A stretch of DNA of 64,000 nucleotides from Marsupella aquatica (lineage: Eukaryota; Marchantiophyta). Both the position numbers and the translations under genes were made by a program. Each line of letters starts with the position of its first letter. The first letter of the stretch is position 1. The stretch spans positions 18,972,001 through 19,036,000 of the forward strand of contig OZ316898.1 of the NCBI GenBank assembly GCA_973895155.1. The letters run 5' to 3'. Under the pieces are notes generated by a model, which ran no database searches, was not told the origin of the DNA, and saw only the letters and a program-made list of their open reading frames with translations. This document shows positions 1 through 15,023 of this stretch, piece by piece.

Positions 1-2070
1 TGAACCATCAGTATATCGGGAGTAAAGTTATGAAATTATTTATGGCATTATCCTATAATCTGAAATGGAAAATATCAACTTTTCGCTCAGTAGTCCCTAC
101 TCTACTATCATTGAGGGGCCCGCACGTGCCCTCCCATTGTTGCCCTAACTTTTTCTTGGCATTATTATAGCGAGAGGAAACAGGGCATTACTCTAATTAT
201 GCACGATGCCAAAATGTCTTTCTCGGACTTTACTGTCTTCCCAGAAGTTTACTTGTTGAGACCCTACCCAAATCTAGTCTCCTTGGTGGGACAAAACTTT
301 CAACAAAGTTGGGTGAGAATCTTACTCGATCGTTTTGGGGGCAGATGTTCTGCTGTAGTGTTGAGGGTGGTTGAGGGTGCACCCAAGAAACCTAGTTTGG
401 GCAGGCCTTGTGTTGGATGCTGTTTCTGGCTCCAGTCGCGGGGTACCAAGTTGAGTCAGGCTTGGCTCCCACAACTCTTCATTTTTCTCTTTGCCGTCCT
501 TGCCTAGTCCCAACACTGCGCTAAGTTGGGCACCCTAAATGTCAACGGCTCCCGGTAACTGCACATCAAAATATGACATATGTGGTGTACAATATCTCTC
601 TATACCATGATAAAAATGTTGTTATTTCATTTAAATCAATGAGTGCAGAGTGTATATTTTCACATTTTGATGTGTGATTACTGGCAGGGAATGTCAACCC
701 TCTCTTGTGTAACTTCTCACCCTTGCTTCTCAGTGAGGCCAGCCGACTGTTGAAACAAATACCAGAACTCTCTTGCATTTCTCACCCTCATTTCTTACCC
801 TGTTAGACATCATTTCTCTCTCTTTGCCATACAGGTGAATGAATGGTAGTGTACTTAAATTATTGTTTTTATTATTATTTATATAATTATATAATACACT
901 TTCCAAACAAACTCACCTGTACCAATACTCCTCACGTCCATAGCTATTCACAAGAACAATCTAAATGTCAAAATTTTATGTTACTGGAGAAATTGTAACC
1001 TTGGGTTAGCCAGGGCCTTCACTTATGGAGTATATGCTTAGAGAGAGACAACACTAGTATCATACACTAATATACATCATGATCTTTACATATCACACTG
1101 CCAAATAACAAACAGCCAGGTGGATATAGGACCCCAAAGGCAAGAAACCGGCGACAAATTAAAAACTCCAGAAAAAAACAAAAAAAACCCCCACAAAGTA
1201 ACAGACTAAATTAAATTAAAATCCTACTGGGCAGCAAATTGACCCATGTGAAAATAGGGTTATCTTGATGTCCACCACACAAAATAATCAGATAACGCCA
1301 TGACTATAAACGTTCCTAACTGAATATTCGTCAGATGTAATGTCCAGAGGTACCCAATGAATCTAAGCAATCGACGGTTTGCAGGAGACTCTTTCATGCC
1401 GATCTTTCGCCGGATCTAGATGATCGTGGGTGCTAAACCCTTGTGGGAGGTACACGTATCACTAGTAAAATGCAGGCGATTGGATTCTTTTGAGGGGGCG
1501 ATGGCTGTGGGGGCGCCAGGTATCATTCTTTGCACTAACTTGTCGGGTGAGTGAAGCGCCCGCACGCAAGGGGCTCTTTTTTCCCCGCCCACAAGAATGA
1601 CGGCCCGTTGAATTAATTTGCACCACATTAGATCTTGCTTCACAATAATTGTCTTGCCTATCTTTTTGTTCTTGCCCCAGTCTTTTCCTCTTGGACCATT
1701 GAGTGTGTGAGTGACATGAGTTACACTGTTTCTTTCCGGTGCTGTCTCTTTCCAAGAAGCTCACTATTTATATTCCAAGCAATGTATATATGGGAAATTA
1801 TAAACGTACTTGTATGGAGAGTAATGCTCGGATGGACCACCCCCTTGAACCTTGCAACCTGGATGGACCAAGTTTCTTTTGACTAAAAAGGTTTCTGTGG
1901 ATTGTGGTGGTCCATCTGGGCGATTTGTCAAACCTTCAGGTCCGTGGTTCAAGTTACCACAATCACACAAATATCCTTAAATTTTAAAATTCAGGTATGG
2001 ATGGGTATTCTTTGTGGTCTGATATATTAATCCCTTTCAACCCAATCAGGACACTTAAAGTTGGGGGAGG
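1..2070. other. Intergenic spacer, no gene seen
   Basis: I find no coding exon with conserved character here. The open frames are short and have no recognisable motif. The stretch around 1060-1235 resembles 28995-29195 and is listed separately. The rest is AT-rich unassigned sequence. Confidence 0.5.
1060..1235. repeat. Dispersed repeat, copy related to 28995-29195
   Basis: The segment runs through a CATATCACA-type start, a block reading GACCCCAAAGGCAAG, an A/C-rich stretch and then CCTACTGGGCAGCAAA. The same order of blocks appears at 28995-29195 (ATATCACATTGGCAAA, GATCCCAAAAGGC, A-rich, CCCTACTGGGCGGAAA). By eye the identity is moderate, so this looks like an old dispersed element of unknown class. 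Confidence 0.45.
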
Positions 2071-2353
2071 GGGGACTTCACAAGAAGCAGAATACAACAA
2101 GTGAGCGACCCCTTCCAAAATTTTGCTGTTATATTTCATCACAACTGGTCATATCAAGTGATTGGTCTACTTTATAGCTTTACTTGAAAGGCCACTTGTA
2201 TTGCACTTCTCCCAATGCTACATAGAGTCAAGTGGGATCCCCCAAAATTCTTATGTGGACAGTTTAGTTTCGGCCAAAGTTCGGACCACCATTAGAGGCG
2301 TTATTTTGAATGCCTCTGTGTCTTTTTTCATGTTGTCACACAATATTAAAGGC
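2071..2353. repeat. Dispersed repeat family A, copy 1
   Basis: About 280 bases align by eye with 54261-54546 in the same orientation. Shared blocks in order are GGGGACTT(T/C)ACAAGA, TCATCACAAC, CATATCAAGT, CTTCTCCCA, a GTGGG(A)TCCCCCAAAAT block, AGTTT(C)GGCCAAAGTT and TATTAAAAG/TATTAAAGG. The two copies lie 52 kb apart and are clearly diverged. No open frame is shared, so this is a non-coding dispersed element. Confidence 0.7.
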
Positions 2354-3430
2354 CTAACATAAAGGACCTGTCGACTTTTGTACTCCTCTTCTTCAAAGTC
2401 CGAAAAACGAACGAAAGAGATTTTTTAATCTAAGCAAATAGATTATCAAAATATTCTTTAACCAGGATAATACAGGCTCCTTGAATTTTGAGCCCTTCCA
2501 TACATCGGCTAAGTTTTTCAGGTGAGCTATTGACACACTAAACCCAGCCCTTTAGGGGTGTGGGTGTTTCTCAAATGGTCTGTGGATCCAGGATTGGCAA
2601 TATCATTTTGTGATTGCATTCATGAGTAAAGTCTTATATCTAGTAATTGCATCATGACATTGGGACTTAGATGGTGGTTGGGGTTCAAGAAATTCGAAAA
2701 TGATGTTTCATATACATGAGCGGCTCTGTATGTAAAATGAGTACAATGGGGTACCCTTGGAAATTCCCTGAAACATGAAATGCTCTATTCAGACAGCAAC
2801 ACTAACTCTTATTTCACCGAATTCTTTAATGTATAACTCTACTGTAGTTCTAGATTGAACCCACAAGTGCGGACCCTGGTTTGCCATGAAACCAAGAATG
2901 TAGAGTTATACACTAAAGAATATGTCTGCAAGTCTAACCAGACGTTTGCTGTTGGGCTCAGGGGACTATTGGAGGGCTTTCTCAAATATGAGACATGGTG
3001 GTCCTTTAGTGAACCCCACAATTCAAAAAGTGTTTCCTGAGAAGTGGGCTGGTATTTTAAATGACCTCTGTGTCTTTTCTCATGTTGTCACGCAATATTA
3101 AAGGCCTAACATAACGGACCTCTTCCTGTAAAGTCCAACAAAAGAACGAAATAGATTTTTGTAAGCTAAGCAAATAGATTATCAAGATATTCTTTAACCA
3201 GCATAAGATAGGTTCCTTGAATTTTGAGCCCTTCCATAGGTCGGCTAAGTTTTTCAGGTGAGCTATTGACACTACTTTCTCTTCCCAGGTCTTCAGGAAT
3301 GACAATGTGCTGACGAATACTTTTGGGCTCAGACGACTATTGCAGGGCTTTCTCAAATATCAGACATGGTGGTCCTTTAGTGAAACCCACAACTCGAAAA
3401 GTGTTTCCTGAGAAGTGGGCTGGTACTTGG
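2311..3430. repeat. Duplicated two-part repeat (X...Y-X'-Y')
   Basis: Block X (about 2311-2545) recurs at 3064-3272. Both run from CCTCTGTGTCTTTT through AAGCAAATAGATTATCAA to TCGGCTAAGTTTTTCAGGTG. Block Y (2943-3056) recurs at 3310-3427. Both include GGGCTTTCTCAAATAT and GTGTTTCCTGAGAAGTGGGC. The arrangement is X, Y, X', Y', so a larger unit was duplicated and then altered. Block X overlaps the end of dispersed family A. Confidence 0.75.
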
Positions 3431-5156
3431 ATTTTTGCGGGTAGCTTCAATTGGTGCCCCTAGCTCATTCCAAACTAGTTCTGTATACCCTAACCCAGTT
3501 TTTGAGTTATCCGAGTGTTATCTCACTAGTTCTCCATAGGAGCAATCTATCGGTAGAATGATGATATCTTCATCCCACTCGTTCTGAAATCTCCATGTAT
3601 GAAGTTATTTCGTTAGTTTCTCGCTCAACTTGATGAAGTCTACATTCCACAGAAACCCCCCCTACCCCACCTGAACATAGTTCATTATTTTTAAGAATCA
3701 CCTAACAACAATTTGAGATTACAACGAAAGGCTAGGAAGTGAGAGCTTTAAGGTACAATCAAGGCTAGGAAGCGAGAGTTTTAGGGCACAGTCAAAGGTG
3801 ATAGAAAGTGAGTGTGAGAGCTTGCAAGGTAAGTTTATGATCATCCCCACACTCGAAGAGCAACAGGACTAGCATAGAGAGGCAATTGAGGTCTGAACCG
3901 GCTAATTAGGAGCAGGGCCCCTTTTATTGTGTATTCGTGGTATACTGGGTCATGCTCTACTCCCTCGACGGGAAGTGCAACCGTGATTTAAGCAGACTCT
4001 CTGGGTCATGTCCTCATCCCTCCAGAAGAGACGTTACTTTGCAGCCAGCAATGGTCCTAGAATTCCCAGATCATTAAACTTCGACCAGAAGCTTAATAAC
4101 AGAAAATCCAGGCAGCAGGTAACAGGGTTAGAACTTTCTTCGAAAACATATCAGTACCACAAGGTAAGATGCCAAATGTATCCATCAATTCCCAGATTTG
4201 CTCCGTTCTAATCACATCATTGCTCAATTCACTAAACCTCCAAACTATCACGGCTAACTCTAGGGAAAAATGAAGTCCAATGTATCGAGGAATGACTACG
4301 TTTCTCACATCATGTTCCCAGTGGAAAGATACAAAACCTCACTTCCAAAGGGTCCTGACCGGGCGCAAGTCGCCATACACAGACTAGAGCTGCTCTCATG
4401 GAGTGGACAGCGAGAAGTGCCCTGGTCCCCACAAGTGAGTCCAACAATGTGTGCATATCTCAATGAGTCCAATATCGAAGGTAGGAAGGCAATTCCCAAA
4501 CGAAATTGAGGACACGCATATCTGTGCGACCTACAGACCACGTCTTGCTAGCTAACCAGAACTTTATTATATCCAGGAAAAGGATGGGCCTCAATACCGA
4601 TGAATTTAATGCTTGAATTGCAAACTGCCACTAATAAGAGTCACCCGTCAGATGTCTACTTACGAGTAGAATGGCCCAGTAAAATTTCGCATACACAACT
4701 AGATGTGTGCAACAATGCATCTATTGCCATGGGATCAGAAGCCTAAAGTGGGCAGTTGATTGATCAAGCTGCTATGAGCACGGGTTCCACCAAAATCTGT
4801 AAATACGAGAATAGACCAGATGTTTTAGTTTACAAGTCTGCCTGATAAAAGCCCCTACTTCACCTTATCTACTATTAACCCACCCGCTTCCAGCCCCGCT
4901 ATAGATATCCTAAGGTAACGAATTCCCCAAGAAAAATGTCTAAGAATAATGTCCCTCGAATGTCATACAAGTCTATCGGGAAATGTCAAAAATTCGCGAG
5001 ATCAGCAGTCCCGTTTCGTGTTGTTTATACAAGGGAGTTCAATCACTCGTCCCACTAGGGAACCCCTTAAGCTAGTGATTGTCACGGATTTCATCATATC
5101 CAACGCCACCGGCTGGAAACTTCTGGCTCACCAGACATCTATCTGGAATCGTTAGT
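3431..5156. other. Intergenic spacer downstream of the helicase gene
   Basis: No gene is recognised. A small imperfect tandem of about 38 bases (AGGCTAGGAAGYGAGAG) lies near 3729-3790. The 3' untranslated region of the helicase should lie just below 5157, but I cannot place its end. Confidence 0.4.
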
Positions 5157-9568
<4,412 letters not shown>

Positions 9569-10050
9569 GCTCCAATGGTGCTCCCGTATTCCTCAATCGC
9601 GCGCCCCAAAGGCAGGCAGGAGGCGCTGATTCTCTCCTCTGCCCACCAAACCGACGAAAAGCAGAGTTTCGAGAGAGACACAGAGGCAGAGAAGCGATGA
9701 GACGCAGAAGATAACACACGACCCCAGAGAAAGGAGCTCGCACCGCCAGCCTCACGAATGAGTGGCAGCGGGCATCGCTCCAAGAATCCTCACCCTTCCT
9801 TCCTCTAACCTCTAAACCCTCCTCGCATCCATCCTTTCTCTGTCGCGCTCGGCCTCCATGCGCCCGACTCGACTCCTCGACTCTTCTCGAGTACTTTTAC
9901 TAAGCTTTTCCAGCGCTCTAGTCTTTTCGGCGCTCTGGACCGAAAAGGCGAAAAGGCGACGAAGCTACAGTGGTGCTACTAGTGTGATCCTCGGGGGGAA
10001 CGACGACCCCACGAATTAGGGTTTTAGTTAGGGTTTTGGTGGAATAGTGC
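9569..10050 (-). promoter_or_regulatory. 5' flank of the helicase gene
   Basis: This is the GC-richer sequence directly upstream of the helicase ATG (minus strand). It should hold the 5' untranslated region and core promoter. No clear TATA box is seen. Telomere-box-like AGGGTTTTAGTTAGGGTTTT lies at 10017-10036 and is common near plant housekeeping promoters. The boundary is an inference from position. Confidence 0.35.
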
Positions 10051-10447
10051 GGTGGGGGTTCCATGAACATAACCGCCCGTCGGGCTTCCACGTCCCTTCA
10101 GTTCTTCTCCTTCTCTCGCGGTTCCATGGGGATGTCTCTGAGGGCCTCTGAGGGCAAGCGGTCCCAGGCTTGCCACATCATGAATGAATGAAATGAATAA
10201 TAATATAATAATAACATTTACTAAAATGTACAAATGATCAATGGGGTTCCAAGCACTTGACCATCCTTCGGGCCTCCACATCCTTTCAGTTCTTCTTCTT
10301 CTCTCACGGTTCCATGGGATGCATGTCTTCAAGGGCAGGTGGCCCCTGGTTTACATGTCTAATAATAATAATAATAATAGTATGCCCTATACTATCATTT
10401 GCAATGGAGATGGGGTTCCATGGACCTAAACCAGGGGTTTGCCACAG

Positions 10448-10479
<32 letters not shown>

Positions 10480-10768
10480 TGCAATCTGAGTGGGATTTCA
10501 TGAACCTAACACCCCTGGGACATCCATTTCCGTTCAGTTCTTCTTCTTCTGTCATGCTTCCATGGGATGCATATCTATGACAGCAGGCCGTCCAGGGTTT
10601 GTGACGTGGATAATAATTATAATAACTTATACTGGTATTTGCAACAAAAATGGGGTTCCCTGGACCTCTCTGCCCATGGGTCAGCGTTCCATGTCCCTTC
10701 AGTTCTTCTTCTCTTGCAGTTCCATGGGATGCATGGCTCCCAGGGACAGCGGTCCAAAGCTTGAGACA
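10051..10768. repeat. Modular repeat: about 120-bp units separated by TAA-type microsatellites
   Basis: Units begin near 10051, 10241, 10410 (truncated), 10489 and 10650. Each carries TGGGGTTCCA, a GGGCCTCCACATCC-like block, CTTCAGTTCTTCTTCT, GTTCCATGGGATGCAT and an AGGG...GGTCC block. Linkers contain runs of AATAATAAT (for example 10361-10379 and 10450-10478) and TATACTAT-like words. A sixth, isolated unit lies at 13490-13625. The units are diverged from one another, so the array is old. No conserved reading frame is seen. Confidence 0.8.
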
Positions 10769-11568
10769 TAAAAAATAATAACATATCCTATACTATAACT
10801 CACAATTGCAGACTACCGTTCAACTTTGGGGGAAATTTCTTTGGCAGTAAAAAATTTAGATACTGTTTGATTTGGTACACAAAATGATCATTAGTTATCA
10901 GCCTTGCCGTCACAATTCTTGTGAATCTCAACCGAGTAACTGAGATGGGGCATTTGCATCTCCATGAATCTCAACTAGCCAGTTGAGATTGGCTCAATCT
11001 TGGCTAACCTCCCCAAGAAACGAGTATCAGAACAATTAGTTCGAGGACCCCTTGGTTATGTAAATTTCATGTTATTCAAAAACTAAGTTAGAACACATGA
11101 AGAGTTGCATATTGGAATATGTTTGAATATAGCAATGAGAGTAAAAAAGGAGTAGATTATTCATGGAAGAAGTGCATAAACAACTTTCCCTTGGTGCTCC
11201 CTATGTCCATAGAGTCCATAGCTATAGAAGCCAAGGGTTTCTTAATTACATTCCTTTGATATTCCTTTATCGATAGTAGTCAAAGAGTTTCTTATGTTCT
11301 CTTGGTGTTCCTTTTTTAATAGTAAAAATGGTTTCTTAAATGTTATAGTAATTGAAGAGTTTCTTTCTACCCATGGTTATTCCAAAAATTGCTAATTAAA
11401 TAGAAAAATCATACAATCTATTGGAAAACACTGATATATCAATCACAACCCATCCAAAGATTATTTTCTTTTACACCCTTTCACCCCTTTCTTTATTTAT
11501 TTGAAATGTTATTTTTCAGTTTTCAATTGTTTTTACATTTACAAGGTCCAACTGTTTTTCTTTGACTT
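10769..11568. other. Spacer, nothing recognised
   Basis: AT-rich sequence without an open frame of note. I see no repeat partner inside this window. Confidence 0.4.
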
Positions 11569-13020
11569 GTTTCAAACCAAGAAAAGACTTAACAAGACCC
11601 CTTTGGCATCTCCTGAAGGTAACAGTCCAGCAAGATGCCATGAAGACTTAACAAGACCCCTCTGACTGTCCACCGTCGCCAAGTTCTTGTTGGAGTGCAC
11701 ACAGTAAGTCACACACTTATTGTTGAGTGTGTGTTTCACACTTGGTAAGAGCAGTATGTTTTAGCAAAGACTTTAGCAGGAGAGTTTAGGGAGGGAGTCT
11801 TGAAGAGGCTGGGAGAGCCCAAAGTTCAACGCGGGAGGAAGTCAAAACTTTACTTTTTTGAATGAAAAACATTGGCAATCGATAGCTCCAGTCTATTGAA
11901 GGAGGAAAACAGTGCCCCAAACCTCTATGGTCTTTGTTGGATCGTGGACATTGTTGGATCATGGACGCTACGCTTCATCGGATTGTGTTGGATGACTAAA
12001 ATGCTGGCGACCTCCAAGGTACCACTACCTTATGGAATCATGATTTTGTTTTGAGATTTAAGGGTGCCTCCTCTATTCTGAAATCCAAAAGAGTGGAAGC
12101 TGATTGCCTAGCTCTAAGGTACATTATAAGTTATTGAGATTCAATCGTCCACTTAGAAGTGTGGAAAATTTGGAGTTAACAGGCCAGGAAGGGCTGTCAT
12201 TCTTGTGAGGCGGCAGGCAAGCTTTGCCGTCGAATGTGAATCGCCAAAATTGAATACCAGGGGGCACCTAGCAGGGTCGCCCTTTGTATTTTATGGCGCC
12301 TTGAGTAATTGGTCAAAATTAAGAAGAAAATCAATGTAGCTTTCCCTCTGCTGGTCTGCCATCACCAACAATTGACATAATAGGTCAAAATTTCAGTCAA
12401 CATAATATACCCTATGTGCGATCATCTTCAATTCATGAGCAATAATTTCATGCCCCAAAAGTGCTAGCTGATATTTGATTTGAGACTGAATGAGTGAGCC
12501 AGAATCAAGATTTCATTGGCACCTGCCAATGCTTTTGTTGAGAGGAATTTTGCTTTTGAGACTAGTTACTTTCCAGCTCAATGGAGATTTAGAAACTAGA
12601 CGAGGACAATGGTCTTCCAAGACCGGTTTCAATCTACATTTCTTATCATGGCTTGTTTAGATTGGATCATGTCATCCCTGTGCATTGGTTATGTTGAAAC
12701 TCCCTTTCCTGGCTCCCTTCCCCAACATTTGCTGTTCTACTGTTTGAAACTGACCTCGCCACTTGCTGTTCATGCTTGCCCAAAAAGCTTCTTCAAGAGC
12801 CTCGGCTAAATCACCTCTACTCTGGTCCCAAGTCGACTAAATTGTGTACTGATGTGCTGTTCTTGTATGACAATGACTCATGCTCTGATAACCACTCCAT
12901 CAGAACCTGACAACGGTGTGCAGTCACAAGGATCTGGTTAAGTCTTGATGGCATTTTGTTGGACAGTTAGGTCCAAGAGATGCCAATGGGGTCTTGTTAA
13001 GTCTTTTCTTGGTTTCAAAC
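11569..13020. mobile_element. Fold-back element with 129-bp inverted arms
   Basis: The left arm 11569-11697 and right arm 12892-13020 are inverted copies of equal length. Both contain, reading inward, GTTT(C/G)AAACCAAGAAAAG, ACTTAACAAGACCCC, GGCATCTC and, after an internal repetition of the ACTTAACAAGACC word, a GTTCTTGTTGGAGTG-like end. The 1.2-kb interior has no long open frame and no transposase motif that I recognise. This suits a non-autonomous DNA element or fold-back element. Target-site duplications were not resolved. Confidence 0.65.
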
Positions 13021-13198
13021 ACACATAGTCTTGTTTGGTGCTTTTTGCATAACTAACTGTTCTTGTTTGTGACCAATAGTATTGATGTGGCTGCACGTGT
13101 TTCCAAGGATTTTGGAAGGAACTTCTCACGGGGGTCCTTAACAAACATGCAAAAAAACATTGAAAATTTTGCAAAAACAACTAGGGCAAAATCACATG

Positions 13199-13275
13199 TC
13201 CGTACCATACGGACACAGCCCATCTCAACTGGCCTCACCGACATGGGGTGTTCGTACGGTACAGACGCCCCGTAG
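13199..13275. repeat. Palindromic GTACGG-type motifs
   Basis: GTCCGTACCATACGGAC (13199-13215) is a near-perfect palindrome. A related word, GTTCGTACGGTACAGAC, follows at about 13250-13266. The pair flank a segment reading CAGCCCATCTCAACTGGC. The sequence looks like part of a repetitive element, class unknown. Confidence 0.4.
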
Positions 13276-13489
13276 TGAAAAAATTGGGAAAAACACAAAA
13301 TTTTCCGTCACAACTTGGCTGTCCCTTTGAGATGATGTGACAACTCATATTAGATTCATTGATGGACTTGACTAATAACTGATGAGATTAATTTACTCGT
13401 TTGATTCATTGCCTTGCTAGACTAATGTACTTCTGGCCACATTGGATTTTGCCTTTTCGTGTGTAAAGCAAAATAATGTGATGGTTGGG

Positions 13490-13625
13490 GTGGGGTTCAA
13501 CTTAATCGCCTGCTAGGCGTCCACATCCCTTCAGTTCTTCTTTTCTTTCTTTTGTTTTCTCTCTTTTGTTTCTCTTTTTCTTGTCTCGTGGTTCCATGCC
13601 CTGGGCAGTTGTGCGGGCATCTAAC
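13490..13625. repeat. Isolated unit of the 10-kb modular repeat
   Basis: It shares TGGGGTTCAACTTAATCGCC, TAGGCGTCCACATCCCTTCA, GTTCTTCTTTT and CGTGGTTCCATGCCC with the array at 10051-10768. A TTCTTTTGTTTTCTC-type expansion sits in the middle. It is separated from the array by the fold-back element. Confidence 0.65.
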
Positions 13626-13836
13626 TACATAATTGCAATGGGAACCTACTGTTCATCTAGAGTAAGCCTGCAGACCATGACATTGGGAGGTGTAAGTGAA
13701 GTTGACGGTGCAGGTGGAAAACGGGTTGGGGGCAAGGTGAGTCTCTAAAATGGGGTAGCGTGGTCACTAGAAATAAACTGAATTCAAAGTTGAATGGGGA
13801 AATGGGCTTGAATGTCCACACATCTATTTATGTTAG

Positions 13837-15023
13837 CAAAGGACCATGCTTGGATAATGTTTGAAATGGACCCATGTTGGATGACGTATCTTCAGTTACT
13901 TTTAGCAATAGACCCATGTTTGGCCGCTATGCTTTGAAAATTTGGGCATACGTCCATGCTCTCCTAATTTCAAAAACTAGTCCATGCCCTGGCCTGAAAA
14001 TCAAATAGGGTAATGGCTCAACTTGTTCAAAGACTTATTTGATCTTCCTTTGGTTCTCATTGGCAGTCAAAGTCTATTGTTCGATCACAGACCAGCTCTG
14101 AAGCGGGCTCTGTGGAGTGAAGCCTGGAGGGCATAATTTATCATGTAACAGAAAAAATTTGATATTTAGACTAGGCTTGCGAGTAGGGAAAGGGATTGAC
14201 AGTTTGGGTGTAGTGAGCGCTGCCTATGCGAATGCAAGGGTATTTGGGCTAGTGAATAGTAAGGTAGTTGTTCCCTCCTACAAAAGAGCAGTCTCATGAA
14301 TTAAGAAGTAAGTTAGACCCACCTAACATGTTGCATAGCATGGAACCTGTTGCAGCATCAGCACAAAATCTCCCATCCACAAAAAGGCTTGATAGGGTGC
14401 TCAGATGGACAAATAGAACCTTGACAAACACAATCCATGCATTAAATTATACTCCAATAGCACTATTTACTTTGTTTACTACTCTTGGTTTTGTTACACT
14501 AGGGCTTTATCGTGTCCATGCGAGTGTCCATAACCAACCTTGTGGTCCATGGTGGCTCTTTGTTCCCCATTATATAACAACAAGCAGTTATAGAGCATTT
14601 CACTGTCCACTTCTTAGATCTAGATTAAAATGATTAAAATTTGAAGGATAGCCTTAGGTGTTCTCAACAGCACTGCAGCCTGTACTCAATGACCCATGCT
14701 AAGCTAATCTTAACACAGAGGAGCCCATGCCCAGGTAATTTCAGAAGTAGGCCAAAGCTTGACTAATTTGTGCATACCCAGGCCTAGCTAATTTAAGCAA
14801 CAGAACAATGTTTGGCTAATTCAGCAGAGGACCCATGTGGATGAAGTATGCTCAGCCAATTTTAGAAGTGGGCCCATGTTTGACCACTCATGCTTGGAAA
14901 TTTTTTGCATGGGTCAATGCTCAGCTAGGTTTGGAATTTGTCCATGCCGGGCTTGAAGATCAAAGAGGGTCATGGCTCAACTTGCTCAAGACCTCATTGG
15001 TCTTCCTTTGGTCCTCCTTGAAG
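13837..15023. repeat. Two diverged 230-bp copies flanking 730 bp; degenerate CATG-rich minisatellite
   Basis: 13837-14070 and 14800-15023 align in direct orientation, sharing GACCCATGTTGGATGA-like, CCCATGTTTG, CAAGACYTATTTG-like and GGTCTTCCTTTGGT words at their ends. Both are built from shorter words of about 30 bases (GGCCCATG...TTGGCTAATTTTAGAAGTG), which continue through 14690-14800. The intervening 14117-14633 stretch has two short open frames with no recognisable motif. These could be old LTR-like repeats or simply a degenerate minisatellite. Confidence 0.5.
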
